Positions 1 through 8,314 of a DNA stretch of 64,000 nt are shown here, piece after piece. Source of the DNA: VHCN01 sp964589935 (GTDB lineage Bacteria > Verrucomicrobiota > Verrucomicrobiia > Limisphaerales > VHCN01); assembly GCA_964589935.1 (NCBI GenBank), contig CAZPVD010000016.1:9645-73644 (forward strand). The letters are read 5' to 3'. The notes under the pieces were generated by a model, which saw only the letters and a program-made list of their open reading frames with translations, was not told where the DNA came from and ran no database searches. The position numbers and the translations under genes were made by a program. Position 1 is the stretch's first letter, and each line of letters opens with the position of its first letter.

Positions 1-720
1 CGTATACATGATGCAGCAGCCGCCTTCGGCTTCGAGCCGGTCCTGATTCGCCTCGGTGATGGTTTTCACGAACGGCTCGATGCGTCCACCCTCGCTCGAC
101 GCGTAAAACGCGTTCGCAAACGGCCGCGATGCATCCGAGTAAGGCATCCACGGGCAGCACTTGAGTGTGTTGATTTCGCCAAAGACGAAGTTGCGCACAT
201 AGCGGATGTGCGCCTTGCACAAGTCGCCCCAAAAAAACTCGTCACCCTCGACATGGCCGCGGAACCAGCCCTTGCCCGCGCCGCGCGTGAGCAGGTTGTA
301 AAACGCGCGGTTGAATCCGGTGACGCGGTTTTCGCCCCAGTAAATGCCCTCCTGGCAGATCGTGTGGTTCGCCATCGAGCGCGGATAATCGCCGAACAAT
401 TCCTTGAAACGCTCCAGACCGCGCCGCGTTTGTTCGCGCTTCGAGCTGTGAAACGTCGCGTTGTGCCAGCCGATTTCGACGCCGCGTTTCTTCAATTCAA
501 GCAACAATTTCAAATAAGCCGGATCGTCGCATGTCAATCCACCGACGACCGCGGGCGGCTCGGTGCCGGGCAGCGTCCAGACGGATTTCGTGGTGCGGAT
601 GCCGTTGGCGAGCAGATGGTCATAGACGGGCTTGAGATTTTCCACTGTGCCCGCGTCAGTGTCGTCGAAGACCGAGAAGGCGAATGTCTTGCCGTCGGGC
701 CAGGGAATGCGCGGCGTCAT
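1..720 (-). CDS. Polysaccharide deacetylase-like protein (NodB fold), partial, runs off window start
   Basis: I translated the minus strand from the ATG at 720 and found 240 open codons reaching the window edge without a stop. The N-terminus has the Asp-Asp pair typical of NodB-type deacetylases (FSVFDDTDAG, about residues 15-24). A later EIGWHNATFHS stretch could supply the metal-binding histidines. The family removes N- or O-acetyl groups from polysaccharides. The start lies 7 nt after the stop of the MaoC-like gene at 728-1645, so this is the last gene seen of a four-gene operon that begins with an acyl carrier protein. A glycan-modifying role for the operon is inferred from this context. 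The C-terminus is outside the window. Confidence 0.75.
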   Translation of the reverse strand, partial: MTPRIPWPDGKTFAFSVFDDTDAGTVENLKPVYDHLLANGIRTTKSVWTLPGTEPPAVVGGLTCDDPAYLKLLLELKKRGVEIGWHNATFHSSKREQTRRGLERFKELFGDYPRSMANHTICQEGIYWGENRVTGFNRAFYNLLTRGAGKGWFRGHVEGDEFFWGDLCKAHIRYVRNFVFGEINTLKCCPWMPYSDASRPFANAFYASSEGGRIEPFVKTITEANQDRLEAEGGCCIMYT

Positions 721-727
721 GCGTTCT

Positions 728-1645
728 TCAAGGCTTCACCGCCGCGCCGTGGACGCGCGCGTGGACCTTGCCGAGCGCGAACACCGCCTTTGTCGAGAGG
801 TCGCTGATGATCATCTGTTCGAGCAGAGTCTGCGTGCTCGCGGACTTGAACGCGACCGCGCCCTTCATGCGGCAGCATTCGCCGAGCGGCGGCGGCCGCT
901 TGAACTCGGCCTCGAGGTTCGCGCACGTCGCGCGCCGGCCCGGCATCAGCATGCCCATCACGGTCGTGAATAACGGCGCAAGCAGCAGTGGGCGCGCATC
1001 GAACGTCTCCACCCATTCCGGCCACAGCGGCGCGTGCGATGGCGCGCCGAGCATCACCATCTCGTAGAGCGCGCGCAACGCTTCGCGCGTGAAGTTGAAG
1101 TCGAACGCGGACGTGTGGCCTTTTTCGATCTGGTCAAACTCCCACGTCTGCTCGACGAGCGGCTGTGTCTGCATCCGCACGTCGCCGCTGGCTTCGCCGT
1201 CATCGTAGGCCAGCTCGTTTGTGTCGAGACCTGGCGGCGCGTGGCCGAGCACGCCCGAACCTGTTGTCACGGCGACACCAGTGTTGCGATTGCGGATTTC
1301 AAATTCCATCTCCATGCGGCCCGGCCCGCCGAGCGAGGGATACACGAGCGGCGTGAGTTCGAGCGGATCGCCCGCAAAGACCGGCTGGTTGAAATTCGCG
1401 AGCAACTTCTCGAACGCCATCCGCCGCGGCAGCACGCTGCGCCATTTGAGAATACTGAAGAAAAACAGCGGCTGCACGCCCCACGCGATGATGTCGCCGT
1501 AAGTGGAAGTCTTTGCGAAGTCGCGGTTCGTGTGCAGCGAGCTGTAATCGCCGAACACCACGGGGTAGCGCCGCATCATCTCCGGCGTCACCGTGAAGCG
1601 CACCGGTTCGAGGATGACCTGCGTTGGCGGGCGCGCGTCACTCAT
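728..1645 (-). CDS. MaoC-like hot-dog fold dehydratase
   Basis: This 305-residue protein has a MaoC/hot-dog signature near the N-terminus: FGDYSSLHTNRDFA at about residues 31-44, then YGDIIAWGVQ, which resembles the hydratase motif with its Asp/His. A second, weaker hot-dog half is likely in the C-terminal part, as in double-hot-dog proteins of about 300 residues. The family hydrates or dehydrates acyl-thioesters on CoA or ACP. Its ATG overlaps the stop of the fkbH-like gene by 4 nt (ATGA), implying translational coupling. With an ACP and an FkbH-like enzyme upstream, the substrate is more likely ACP-bound than CoA-bound. That is inference. Confidence 0.7.
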   Translation of the reverse strand: MSDARPPTQVILEPVRFTVTPEMMRRYPVVFGDYSSLHTNRDFAKTSTYGDIIAWGVQPLFFFSILKWRSVLPRRMAFEKLLANFNQPVFAGDPLELTPLVYPSLGGPGRMEMEFEIRNRNTGVAVTTGSGVLGHAPPGLDTNELAYDDGEASGDVRMQTQPLVEQTWEFDQIEKGHTSAFDFNFTREALRALYEMVMLGAPSHAPLWPEWVETFDARPLLLAPLFTTVMGMLMPGRRATCANLEAEFKRPPPLGECCRMKGAVAFKSASTQTLLEQMIISDLSTKAVFALGKVHARVHGAAVKP

Positions 1646-3327
1646 GGGCTATGAGTCGAAATCTCCACGCACTCAGGCTGCGCGTAGCCGTCTGCGACGC
1701 GATGCGTGAAGTGGGTTCCATCCGCACATTCAAACCCGGAACGCTGCCAGAATTCCAGCACGGGTTTGTTTTTGGGTGTCGGCAAATACTCCGCGCACAC
1801 TTCAGCGGCACGAAGCTCCTTCGCGCGCGCGACAAGCCACGCGACCATTGTTTCCTCGACCTTGCGGCCAAGCACTCGGCAACTCAGCAGAAAATCCACG
1901 ACATGCGCGGTGCCGCCGCGCACGTCAAGGCTCGCAAGCCCCGTCAGCCCGGCATCGCCGAACCTGTCCGCGACGCGGAAGGTCCACACCGCGCGGCCCG
2001 GCTGTTTCGCCCACCCGTCAAGTTCCGGTTCGGTCAAACGACGCGTGGCGAGGTTGAACTGGTTCGTCTTGTTCAGCAGTTGCGCCGCGCGTTTCAAATT
2101 CGCCGGAGAAAGCAGCTCAATCGTGACTTTGATGCCGAGACTTTTGAGCCATTCGTCGAGCGAGCCGGCCTGCTTTTTCAAGTCCGCACGCTGCCGTTCG
2201 CTCACGTATGACGACGTGCGCGCAGCGTCCTCGCGGCTCACGGCGGGCGCGTCGAAGCAGCGCAGCGCCTGCAGCGCGCTGACGTAGAGCAGCGGACTTT
2301 CGGGCCACTCGGGCACGAGCACATCGGGCAGCGCCTCGCGCACACGCGCTCGCTCGACGGGATTGTCATCAATGAACACGGCGGACTGAAGGCCAAGGTT
2401 CAACTCTGCGACGAGGTTGGCGATGTTTTGCGCCTTGTCGCTCCAGTTGATGCGCCAGCCGGCGAAATCCGAGTCGCGCAGAAGCATCTCTGAGTTCGAG
2501 CGAATGGCCGTCAGCGCGGTGGCCTCGTCGTTCTTGCTCACGATACCCAGCACGATGCCGCGCCGGGTGAGCGCCTTGAGCGCGCGCTGAAAATCCTGAA
2601 ACGCCTCGCCTGCCGGGTCGTGTCCGCCGAGCTGCACGTTTTCCCAGCCCACGTCGCCCACGATGCCGCCCCAGAGCGTGTCGTCGAGGTCGAGCACGAT
2701 GAGCTTGCGCGCCTCGCCGCGCAGCCCGCGGATCGCCGCCTTCACGTCCGCGACGGCGGCGAGAAAGACCTCGTTGCCGAACGGAATCTTCGCCTGATAC
2801 CACAGCTTCGGCGCGCTCGCGTTGCGTCCGGCGGGCGTGAGCCAGCGCTGCGCGTCGAGGGCGAAGGCGTTTGCCACCGCGTCGAGATTTTGGGCGAGGC
2901 GCAGATTCATCGCGAGCAGCGCGCGTGCGACGCCGTTTGCCCGCAAGTCCACCATCCCCAGCCCGCGTTGAGTGGCGTCGAGCGTCCACGTCACGACGAA
3001 GATCGCCTTCAACCGCTGTGCCGCGCCGTGCACGGCGGCGGTGAAGGCGTCCACTTCCGCGAGCAGTTGTTCCTCGGCGACGGGCTGGTGTTCGAGCACG
3101 AGCGCGAAGGACGGGATGACTTTTTCCGGCCGCGTCCACACGAGCGCGAAGTCCGGCTCCTGCCGCCATTCGGGCGCGGTGAAGTTCGTCAGCGCGGGGA
3201 TGACCTGCCCGAAGTCGCCGTGCAGCGCGTCGAGCGCGGGCGCGTCCTCGTCGTTCTCCAGATAGCCCGCGAAGTTGGAGACGTTGAAGTCCGAAACCAG
3301 CAGGCAGCGAAGGTTGCGGTCAGCCAT
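1642..3327 (-). CDS. FkbH-like HAD-superfamily protein with C-terminal GNAT-like domain
   Basis: At 561 residues the protein has the length and layout of the FkbH/HAD-IIIC family. The N-terminal domain is followed by the HAD catalytic motif VLDLDDTLWGGIVGD, with nucleophile and acid aspartates, then a Ser/Lys-type motif (GIVSKND) and FIDDNPVER. The last 150 residues look like a GNAT acyltransferase fold (CAEYLPTPKNKPVLEFW). Characterised relatives dephosphorylate 1,3-bisphosphoglycerate and load the glyceryl group onto an ACP. I chose the ATG at 3327 because it overlaps the ACP stop codon by 8 nt; an in-frame start at 3357 would overlap the ACP gene further. The adjacent ACP is the obvious partner. 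Confidence 0.85.
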   Translation of the reverse strand: MADRNLRCLLVSDFNVSNFAGYLENDEDAPALDALHGDFGQVIPALTNFTAPEWRQEPDFALVWTRPEKVIPSFALVLEHQPVAEEQLLAEVDAFTAAVHGAAQRLKAIFVVTWTLDATQRGLGMVDLRANGVARALLAMNLRLAQNLDAVANAFALDAQRWLTPAGRNASAPKLWYQAKIPFGNEVFLAAVADVKAAIRGLRGEARKLIVLDLDDTLWGGIVGDVGWENVQLGGHDPAGEAFQDFQRALKALTRRGIVLGIVSKNDEATALTAIRSNSEMLLRDSDFAGWRINWSDKAQNIANLVAELNLGLQSAVFIDDNPVERARVREALPDVLVPEWPESPLLYVSALQALRCFDAPAVSREDAARTSSYVSERQRADLKKQAGSLDEWLKSLGIKVTIELLSPANLKRAAQLLNKTNQFNLATRRLTEPELDGWAKQPGRAVWTFRVADRFGDAGLTGLASLDVRGGTAHVVDFLLSCRVLGRKVEETMVAWLVARAKELRAAEVCAEYLPTPKNKPVLEFWQRSGFECADGTHFTHRVADGYAQPECVEISTHSP

Positions 3328-3631
3328 TCTGCTTTTTGGCGATGAGGCCGTGGACAAAATCGGCGTAGCTGCCGAGCGTGCGGAACTGTTCGCCCGCCGC
3401 GGCCGCGCCGTCCTCCGCGAGCGTCACGCTGACGCCGAGCGCGGCCTCGATTTTTTGCTCGGTATTGAAGAGGAGGTTGACGAGGCCGAGCGAGTCGAGC
3501 CGCGCGCCCTCGCCGGTGAGGATGGTGGCGGGCGACTTGTCGAGCCGCCTGGCGCGCGGGAGTTGCGCGTTGACCTCGTCCACGGCGGCGAACACCAGCT
3601 CGGTGACGCGGGCTTTGTCCACTGAGTTCAT
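3320..3631 (-). CDS. Acyl carrier protein
   Basis: This is a 103-residue carrier protein with a phosphopantetheine attachment motif RLDSLGLVNLLF, in which Ser47 would carry the 4'-phosphopantetheine arm. I chose the ATG at 3631 because the 37 residues before it in the longer reading frame are basic and unlike an ACP. The Asp before the serine and the hydrophobic helix after it match the family. It is slightly longer than fatty-acid ACP (about 78 residues), which fits a specialised carrier. It opens an overlapping operon with FkbH-like, MaoC-like and deacetylase-like genes, so it probably carries a glyceryl-derived or other short acyl group. Confidence 0.85.
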   Translation of the reverse strand: MNSVDKARVTELVFAAVDEVNAQLPRARRLDKSPATILTGEGARLDSLGLVNLLFNTEQKIEAALGVSVTLAEDGAAAAGEQFRTLGSYADFVHGLIAKKQNG

Positions 3632-3813
3632 CGCGGAATTGACGGCGAAATTTCGCGCGAACTGTCTCACGGGCGGAAATCGGGTGTCAAGGTTCGCCGG
3701 TTTGCGGCCGCGCTCCAGTCGCGGGGCTTGCTTGCGCTTCAACCGGTGTTAAGGTGAGTCGCACGCCGCATCAGCCGCGCTAGAGTGGATGGTCCGGTTC
3801 AACGAAACAAATT

Positions 3814-4245
3814 ATGGAAACCACGACAACACTCGAACCCGCCGCCCCCGCGGTCAACGAAGCCTTCACGCAGAAGACCCGCGAGCTGTGCGCCGCGCTC
3901 ATCGAGCGGCCCGACTTCGCCGAGCTGCGCCGCAAGGTGGACGCCTTCATGAACGACGAATCCGCCAAGTTCCAATACCAGATGTTGAGCGAGCGCAGCT
4001 CGATGCTGCAAATGAAGCAGAACTCCGGCATGCCCATCTCGCCGGAGGAACTGGGCCAGTTCGAGGCGCTGCGCGAAGGCGTGATGAAGAGCACCGTCGC
4101 GATGGAATTCCTCGACGCGCAGCAGGAGATCGGGCGCATCCAGGACCAGCTCCTCGGCTACATCCAAAAGACGCTCGAACTGGGCCGCGTGCCCACGCAG
4201 CAGGACTTCGACAGTTGCTGCTCCTCAAGCTGCGGGTGCCACTAA
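3814..4245 (+). CDS. YlbF/YmcA family protein with a cysteine-rich C-terminal tail
   Basis: The 143-residue protein is almost entirely helical in character. It carries the YlbF-type core with an MNDESAKFQYQ stretch and a SGMPISPEELGQFEALRE segment at about residues 71-88. In Bacillus, YlbF and YmcA join YaaT in a complex that holds Fe-S clusters and influences RNase Y processing. The last residues, DSCCSSSCGCH, contain four cysteines that could bind a metal or Fe-S cluster. The gene stands alone, divergent from the ACP operon with a 182-nt gap. The family call is fairly confident; the metal role of the tail is inferred. Confidence 0.75.
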   Translation: METTTTLEPAAPAVNEAFTQKTRELCAALIERPDFAELRRKVDAFMNDESAKFQYQMLSERSSMLQMKQNSGMPISPEELGQFEALREGVMKSTVAMEFLDAQQEIGRIQDQLLGYIQKTLELGRVPTQQDFDSCCSSSCGCH

Positions 4246-4311
4246 GCCCAATTGCTCGTCATCCTGTAAAATCGCAGCGACTTTTTGTTCGATCCTAGCG
4301 ATGATTATATC

Positions 4312-4706
4312 TCAACGCTCTGAAAAGCCCTGAGTCTTGTAGCTGAGGTCGTTGTTGCCATCGATCAGAAATACAAGTTGTCCTTGAAATGGCTTGGGAA
4401 ACGCCTTGGTCAAATCCAGTGTCTTCTCGAACTTATCCCCCTTGGCCGTCTTCCAACTCACGGTCCACTTGTCCGCATAGGGATATTTGAATGGCCCAGC
4501 GATGCTTTTCCTCGCCCCAGAACTCAAATAACCAGGTTCATCCAAAAACCTTTCGCGGATATCACCGTGGAATCCGTTATCGGCTCCTGACCTGTGTTTT
4601 TGACCGTTACGTAATAATTGTATCCCGTCAACAAGTCGGTTGCACAGCCGGTTGAGATGGCGAGAACAATAACGAATCCGTAAATCCAAAGTGCTTTCAT
4701 CACCAT
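4312..4706 (-). pseudogene. Small lipoprotein gene broken by a -1 frameshift at a T5 run
   Basis: From the ATG at 4706 (or 4700) the frame encodes a lipoprotein signal (LAISTGCAT lipobox) and a beta-rich start ending in ITDSTVISAKGF. It then hits a stop about 8 codons later. The neighbouring frame continues sensibly (LDEPGYLSSGARKS) to a stop at 4312. The frames join at a run of five T on the coding strand (4544-4548); a sixth T would restore one reading frame of about 130 residues. The run is not a canonical slippery heptamer, so a point deletion or a sequencing error is more likely than programmed frameshifting. The region is GC-poorer than its neighbours. Function unknown. Confidence 0.6.
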
Positions 4707-4831
4707 CTGGTCGTTAGCACTGCTGTGTGCCCGGTCAAGCTGATTTTGCTTTCCTTTCGCGAGCACGCCGAATTGTCTCTGTCGCGCTTTCGTTTTGCCT
4801 GCGCGCGCGAACGCCTTCACTATCCGCCGCG

Positions 4832-5737
4832 ATGAAACCTTACTGGAGCGGTGTCTTCCCCGCCGTCACAACGCAATTCAAGAAGGACCAATCCTTCGAC
4901 CTGCCCGCGACGGCGCGGCACATTGAGGCGCTCGTCGAAAGCGGCGTCAGCGGCCTCATCATGTGCGGCTCGCTTGGTGAAAATCAGACGCTCGATCCCG
5001 ACGAAAAGCGCGCCGTCGTGCGCTGCGCCGTCGAGACCGCACGCGGTCGAGTGCCAGTGTTGAGCGGCGTGGCGGAATCGAGCACGGCGGCGGCGATCCA
5101 TTACGTGCGTGATGTGGCGCGAGCCGGCGCGAGCGGCGTGATGCTCATGCCGCCGATGAGCTACAAGGGCGACCCGCGAGAGAGCATGACCTACCTGCGC
5201 GCGGTGGCGCGCGGCGGCGGGTTGCCGATCATGATTTACAACAACCCCATCAGCTACGCGAACGACGTCACGCCCGCGATGTTCGCCGAGCTGGCGGACG
5301 AGAAAAAGTTCGTCGCGCTCAAGGAAAGTTCCGGCGACCCGCGCCGAATCACGGAGATTCGCAACGCCGTCGGCGACCGCTACGCGATTTTCACCGGCGT
5401 GGATGATTTGCTGCTGGAAGCAAGCATCGTCGGCATTGACGGCTGGGTGGCGGGCACGGGCATCGCTTTCCCGCGCGAGAACCAGCGGCTTTGGGAACTC
5501 ACGCGCGCGGGCCGGTGGGACGAGGCGCGCACTTTGTATCGGTGGTTCCAGCCGCTGCTCAAGCTCGATACGCACGTCCACTTCGTGCAATATATCAAAC
5601 TCTGCGAACAGGAAACCGGCCTTGGCTGCGAATGGGTTCGCGCGCCGCGCCTGCCGCTCGCGAGCGAGGAACGCAGGCGCGTGCTGAAAATCATCCGCGA
5701 CGGAATCAGGAACCGGCCTCGACTGTCTAGGAAGTGA
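4832..5737 (+). CDS. DHDPS-family lyase, likely 1-pyrroline-4-hydroxy-2-carboxylate deaminase
   Basis: This 301-residue TIM-barrel protein shows the Schiff-base lysine (FVALKESSGD) and the catalytic tyrosine (MIYNNPISY) of the DapA/NAL superfamily. The C-terminal stretch VRAPRLPLASEERRRVL resembles the hydroxyproline-pathway branch. The context of a hydroxyproline epimerase and a D-amino-acid dehydrogenase supports deamination of 1-pyrroline-4-hydroxy-2-carboxylate to 2-oxoglutarate semialdehyde. N-acetylneuraminate lyase is an alternative, because a sialidase-like gene is downstream. I chose the ATG at 4832, where family similarity begins (MKPYWSGVFPA). It is the first gene of a nine-gene plus-strand run. 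Confidence 0.8.
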   Translation: MKPYWSGVFPAVTTQFKKDQSFDLPATARHIEALVESGVSGLIMCGSLGENQTLDPDEKRAVVRCAVETARGRVPVLSGVAESSTAAAIHYVRDVARAGASGVMLMPPMSYKGDPRESMTYLRAVARGGGLPIMIYNNPISYANDVTPAMFAELADEKKFVALKESSGDPRRITEIRNAVGDRYAIFTGVDDLLLEASIVGIDGWVAGTGIAFPRENQRLWELTRAGRWDEARTLYRWFQPLLKLDTHVHFVQYIKLCEQETGLGCEWVRAPRLPLASEERRRVLKIIRDGIRNRPRLSRK

Positions 5738-5739
5738 AA

Positions 5740-6249
5740 ATGGGAACAGAGAACAGTCTCATCTATTGGATAATCGCTGATGAATTAGCAGGGATGCCGA
5801 TGCCGTTCGTTCATCCAGAGCGCCGACTAAACATGGGTGGTGGCTTGAAGGAATTCGATGACGAGCTTGCCGAACTCCACGCAGCCGGCATTCGTGCAGT
5901 CGTCACTTTGCTGAATATTCCGAGCAATGAAACGCTGTTCAAACAGGCTGGCTTCTCATTTCTGTGCCTGCCGATTCCAGACGGGAAAGCGCCGACAATC
6001 GAACAGGTGAGTCGCTTCGTTGAATTCGTTGACGAGCAGAGAGCGGCCAAGACTGCCGTTGCAGTTCACTGCGAAGCTGGATTGGGACGCACCGGCACAT
6101 TGCTCGCTGCGTATCTCATCGTGAAGGGCGACAAGCCGCAGGACGCGATTGCTCGCGTTCGTGCCGCCGAACCGGCAGCAATCGAAACCAGTGAACAGGT
6201 GAGATTCCTTTCTGAATTGCCTAGCAAGGTCGAGGAAACTAAACAATGA
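5740..6249 (+). CDS. Dual-specificity/tyrosine phosphatase-like protein
   Basis: The 169-residue protein contains the cysteine phosphatase signature HCEAGLGRTG, with nucleophile Cys111 and Arg117, and a plausible general acid in PIPDGKAP (Asp81). The ATG at 5740 is preceded by a good Shine-Dalgarno (AGGA at 5729-5732) and lies 2 nt after the preceding stop. The 3' end overlaps the epimerase start as ATGA. Base composition is visibly less GC-rich than both neighbours, suggesting a later arrival. Why a phosphatase sits in a hydroxyproline operon is not clear. It could act on a protein or on a small phosphorylated molecule. The catalytic motif is complete, so activity is likely. Confidence 0.8.
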   Translation: MGTENSLIYWIIADELAGMPMPFVHPERRLNMGGGLKEFDDELAELHAAGIRAVVTLLNIPSNETLFKQAGFSFLCLPIPDGKAPTIEQVSRFVEFVDEQRAAKTAVAVHCEAGLGRTGTLLAAYLIVKGDKPQDAIARVRAAEPAAIETSEQVRFLSELPSKVEETKQ

Positions 6250-7175
6250 AGCGCATCCACGTCATAGACTCCCACACCGGCGGCGAACCGACGCGCGTCG
6301 TCGTTATCGGCGGGCCGGAACTCGGCGGCGGTTCTGTCGCGGACAAACTCAAATTGTTTCGCGAGCAGCACGACAAATTCCGCTCCGCCATCGTGAACGA
6401 GCCGCGCGGTTCGGACGTGCTTGTCGGCGCGCTGCTCGTCGAGCCGGCAGACAAATCGTGCGCGGCGGGCGTCATCTTCTTCAACAATGTCGGCTGCCTC
6501 GGCATGTGCGGGCACGGCACCATCGGCCTCGTCGTTACGCTCGCGCACGGCGGCAAAATCAAACCCGGCGAACACCGCATCGAGACGCCCGTCGGCATCG
6601 TCACCGCCACGCTGCACACGGATGGCTCCGTCTCCGTCGAGAACGTGCCGAGTTTTCGCAAGGCGAAGGCCGCGACAGTCGAAGTGCCCGGCCTCGGAAA
6701 AGTTTCCGGCGACGTGGCGTGGGGCGGGAACTGGTTTTATCTCGTGGAGCAACACGGGCAATCGCTCGATTTGAAAAATGTGGAGCAACTCACGGAAGTT
6801 TCGTGGCGCATCCGGCAGGCAGCAAACGCGCAGGGTTTTCCTGAGGTGGATCACGTTGAGCTGTTCGGCCCGCCGCAGTCGGGCGGGCACTCGCGCAACT
6901 TCGTGCTCTGCCCCGGCAAGGCTTACGACCGCTCGCCATGCGGCACCGGCACGAGCGCGAAGCTCGCGTGCCTCGCTGCGGACGGCAAGCTCGCCGAGGG
7001 CGAGCCGTGGGTGCAGGAGAGCATCCTCGGCACGACGTTCACCGGGCGCTTCCGCTGGCACGACCGCGCGCGCGGCGAAATCATCCCGACCATCACCGGC
7101 ACGGCGTTCGTGAACAGCGAGGCGACGTTGCTGCTCGACGAAAACGACCCGTTTTGCTGGGGTATCCGCGCATGA
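6246..7175 (+). CDS. Proline racemase family, likely 4-hydroxyproline 2-epimerase
   Basis: At 309 residues this is a typical member of the proline racemase family. Both catalytic cysteines are present: Cys88 in MCGHGTIG and Cys232 in SPCGTGTSA. Two cysteines mean racemase or epimerase activity rather than the Cys/Thr trans-3-hydroxyproline dehydratase type. It would interconvert trans-4-hydroxy-L-proline and cis-4-hydroxy-D-proline, the first pathway step. Its ATG overlaps the phosphatase stop, and its stop overlaps the next start (both ATGA), so translation is probably coupled. The downstream FAD dehydrogenase (14829-16085) and the upstream DHDPS-family lyase supply the next two steps. Confidence 0.88.
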   Translation: MKRIHVIDSHTGGEPTRVVVIGGPELGGGSVADKLKLFREQHDKFRSAIVNEPRGSDVLVGALLVEPADKSCAAGVIFFNNVGCLGMCGHGTIGLVVTLAHGGKIKPGEHRIETPVGIVTATLHTDGSVSVENVPSFRKAKAATVEVPGLGKVSGDVAWGGNWFYLVEQHGQSLDLKNVEQLTEVSWRIRQAANAQGFPEVDHVELFGPPQSGGHSRNFVLCPGKAYDRSPCGTGTSAKLACLAADGKLAEGEPWVQESILGTTFTGRFRWHDRARGEIIPTITGTAFVNSEATLLLDENDPFCWGIRA

Positions 7176-8311
7176 AGCCATCCACGCTCTCCGCGTTCGC
7201 GCTCGCCTTTGTTTCTTTGCCAGCAAACGCCGCTGACTTCGCCGGCGACGTGACAGACGTGCGCGTCATTCGCCGCGTCGAGCAGCATCCGGGCGCGGCG
7301 CTGTTGTGGGAGCCTTACATCGCCGAGTGGCGCGCGAAGCATCTCGTCGTCGCGTTCGGCGCGGGCATCCCGGGCAAGACCGACATGGGCGACATCCTCG
7401 CGAGCGTCTCGACCAACGACGGCAACTCGTGGAGCGAGCCGGCGCTGGTCTTCGACCACAACCAGCGGCACGGCGCGATGCAGTTCGGCTACGCGAACCC
7501 GGTGCTCTACAAGCCGCCGGGGCAGGACGTGTTGTGGTGCTTCGCGATGCGCTGCCCGATGAACTACCAGCACAGCGAGGACTCGCAGCTTGTCGGCGCG
7601 TTCAGCGCGGACGGCGGCCGCTCATGGACGCCCGTGGAACTCGCGATGCACTACACCGGGCCGCTCATCGTTGTCGGCGGAATCCACCGCATCATCGAGA
7701 ACGGCCAGCCGCGCTATCTCTTCCCCGCGCACCGCAACACGAAGCGCAGCGACCCGCTCGGCACGCGTGACCAGTTCGTGTTAAGCAGCACGAGCCTGCT
7801 CGAATGGCGGCTCGCGGGCCACGTGCCGCAGCCGGAGAGCGGAAAAGTTTTCCTCCACGAAGGCAGCCTCGCGCCCGGCGACGCGGAGGGCGAGTTGAAG
7901 ATGGTCATGCGCACGGCGAACTACGAAAAGGAAAACCTGCCGACCGATCCGCCGCGCGCGTTCTCGACCGTGAGCCGCGACGGCGGGCGCACGTGGAGCG
8001 CGGCGCGGCAGGAGCCGGATCTGTGGAACGCGAAGTCGAAGGCCTTCTACGGCCGCGCGGCGAACGGCACGCACGTTTACGTTTACAGTGACGGCCCCGC
8101 CGGCGCGCGAATGGCGCTGCGTTACAAGCTCCAGCCCGCCGGCGGCACGTGGGGCGAGGAGAAAACTTTCTTCGATTCAGCCACGCACAATTCGTATCCG
8201 ACGCTCATCGAGGTGAAGCCGAACGAATTCCGCGCCGTGTGGGACAGCGGCACGAAGGACAAACACCGCACGCACATCCGTTTCGGCAAGTTCAGCCTTC
8301 CCGCCAATTGA
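7172..8311 (+). CDS. Secreted sialidase-like (BNR/Asp-box) protein
   Basis: This 379-residue protein has a signal peptide (cleavage near PANAAD, residue 20) and at least three Asp-box motifs: STNDGNSW (80-87), SADGGRSW (145-152) and SRDGGRTW (near 270). These mark a six-bladed sialidase fold. The family includes exo-sialidases and many BNR proteins of other specificity. I cannot confirm the full arginine triad, so sialic acid specificity is unproven. It would act in the periplasm or outside the cell. It overlaps the epimerase by 4 nt and is followed after 3 nt by a SASA-domain protein, which suggests release and deacetylation of a glycan. Confidence 0.75.
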   Translation: MKPSTLSAFALAFVSLPANAADFAGDVTDVRVIRRVEQHPGAALLWEPYIAEWRAKHLVVAFGAGIPGKTDMGDILASVSTNDGNSWSEPALVFDHNQRHGAMQFGYANPVLYKPPGQDVLWCFAMRCPMNYQHSEDSQLVGAFSADGGRSWTPVELAMHYTGPLIVVGGIHRIIENGQPRYLFPAHRNTKRSDPLGTRDQFVLSSTSLLEWRLAGHVPQPESGKVFLHEGSLAPGDAEGELKMVMRTANYEKENLPTDPPRAFSTVSRDGGRTWSAARQEPDLWNAKSKAFYGRAANGTHVYVYSDGPAGARMALRYKLQPAGGTWGEEKTFFDSATHNSYPTLIEVKPNEFRAVWDSGTKDKHRTHIRFGKFSLPAN

Positions 8312-8314
8312 TTT

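Noticed and set aside
4246..4831. Possible attC-like boxes around the frameshifted lipoprotein gene (a CTAACGACC segment just before its start)
   Set aside because: The sequence does not fit GTTRRRY/RYYYAAC properly and I found no inner palindrome, unlike the sites at 57559 and 63510.
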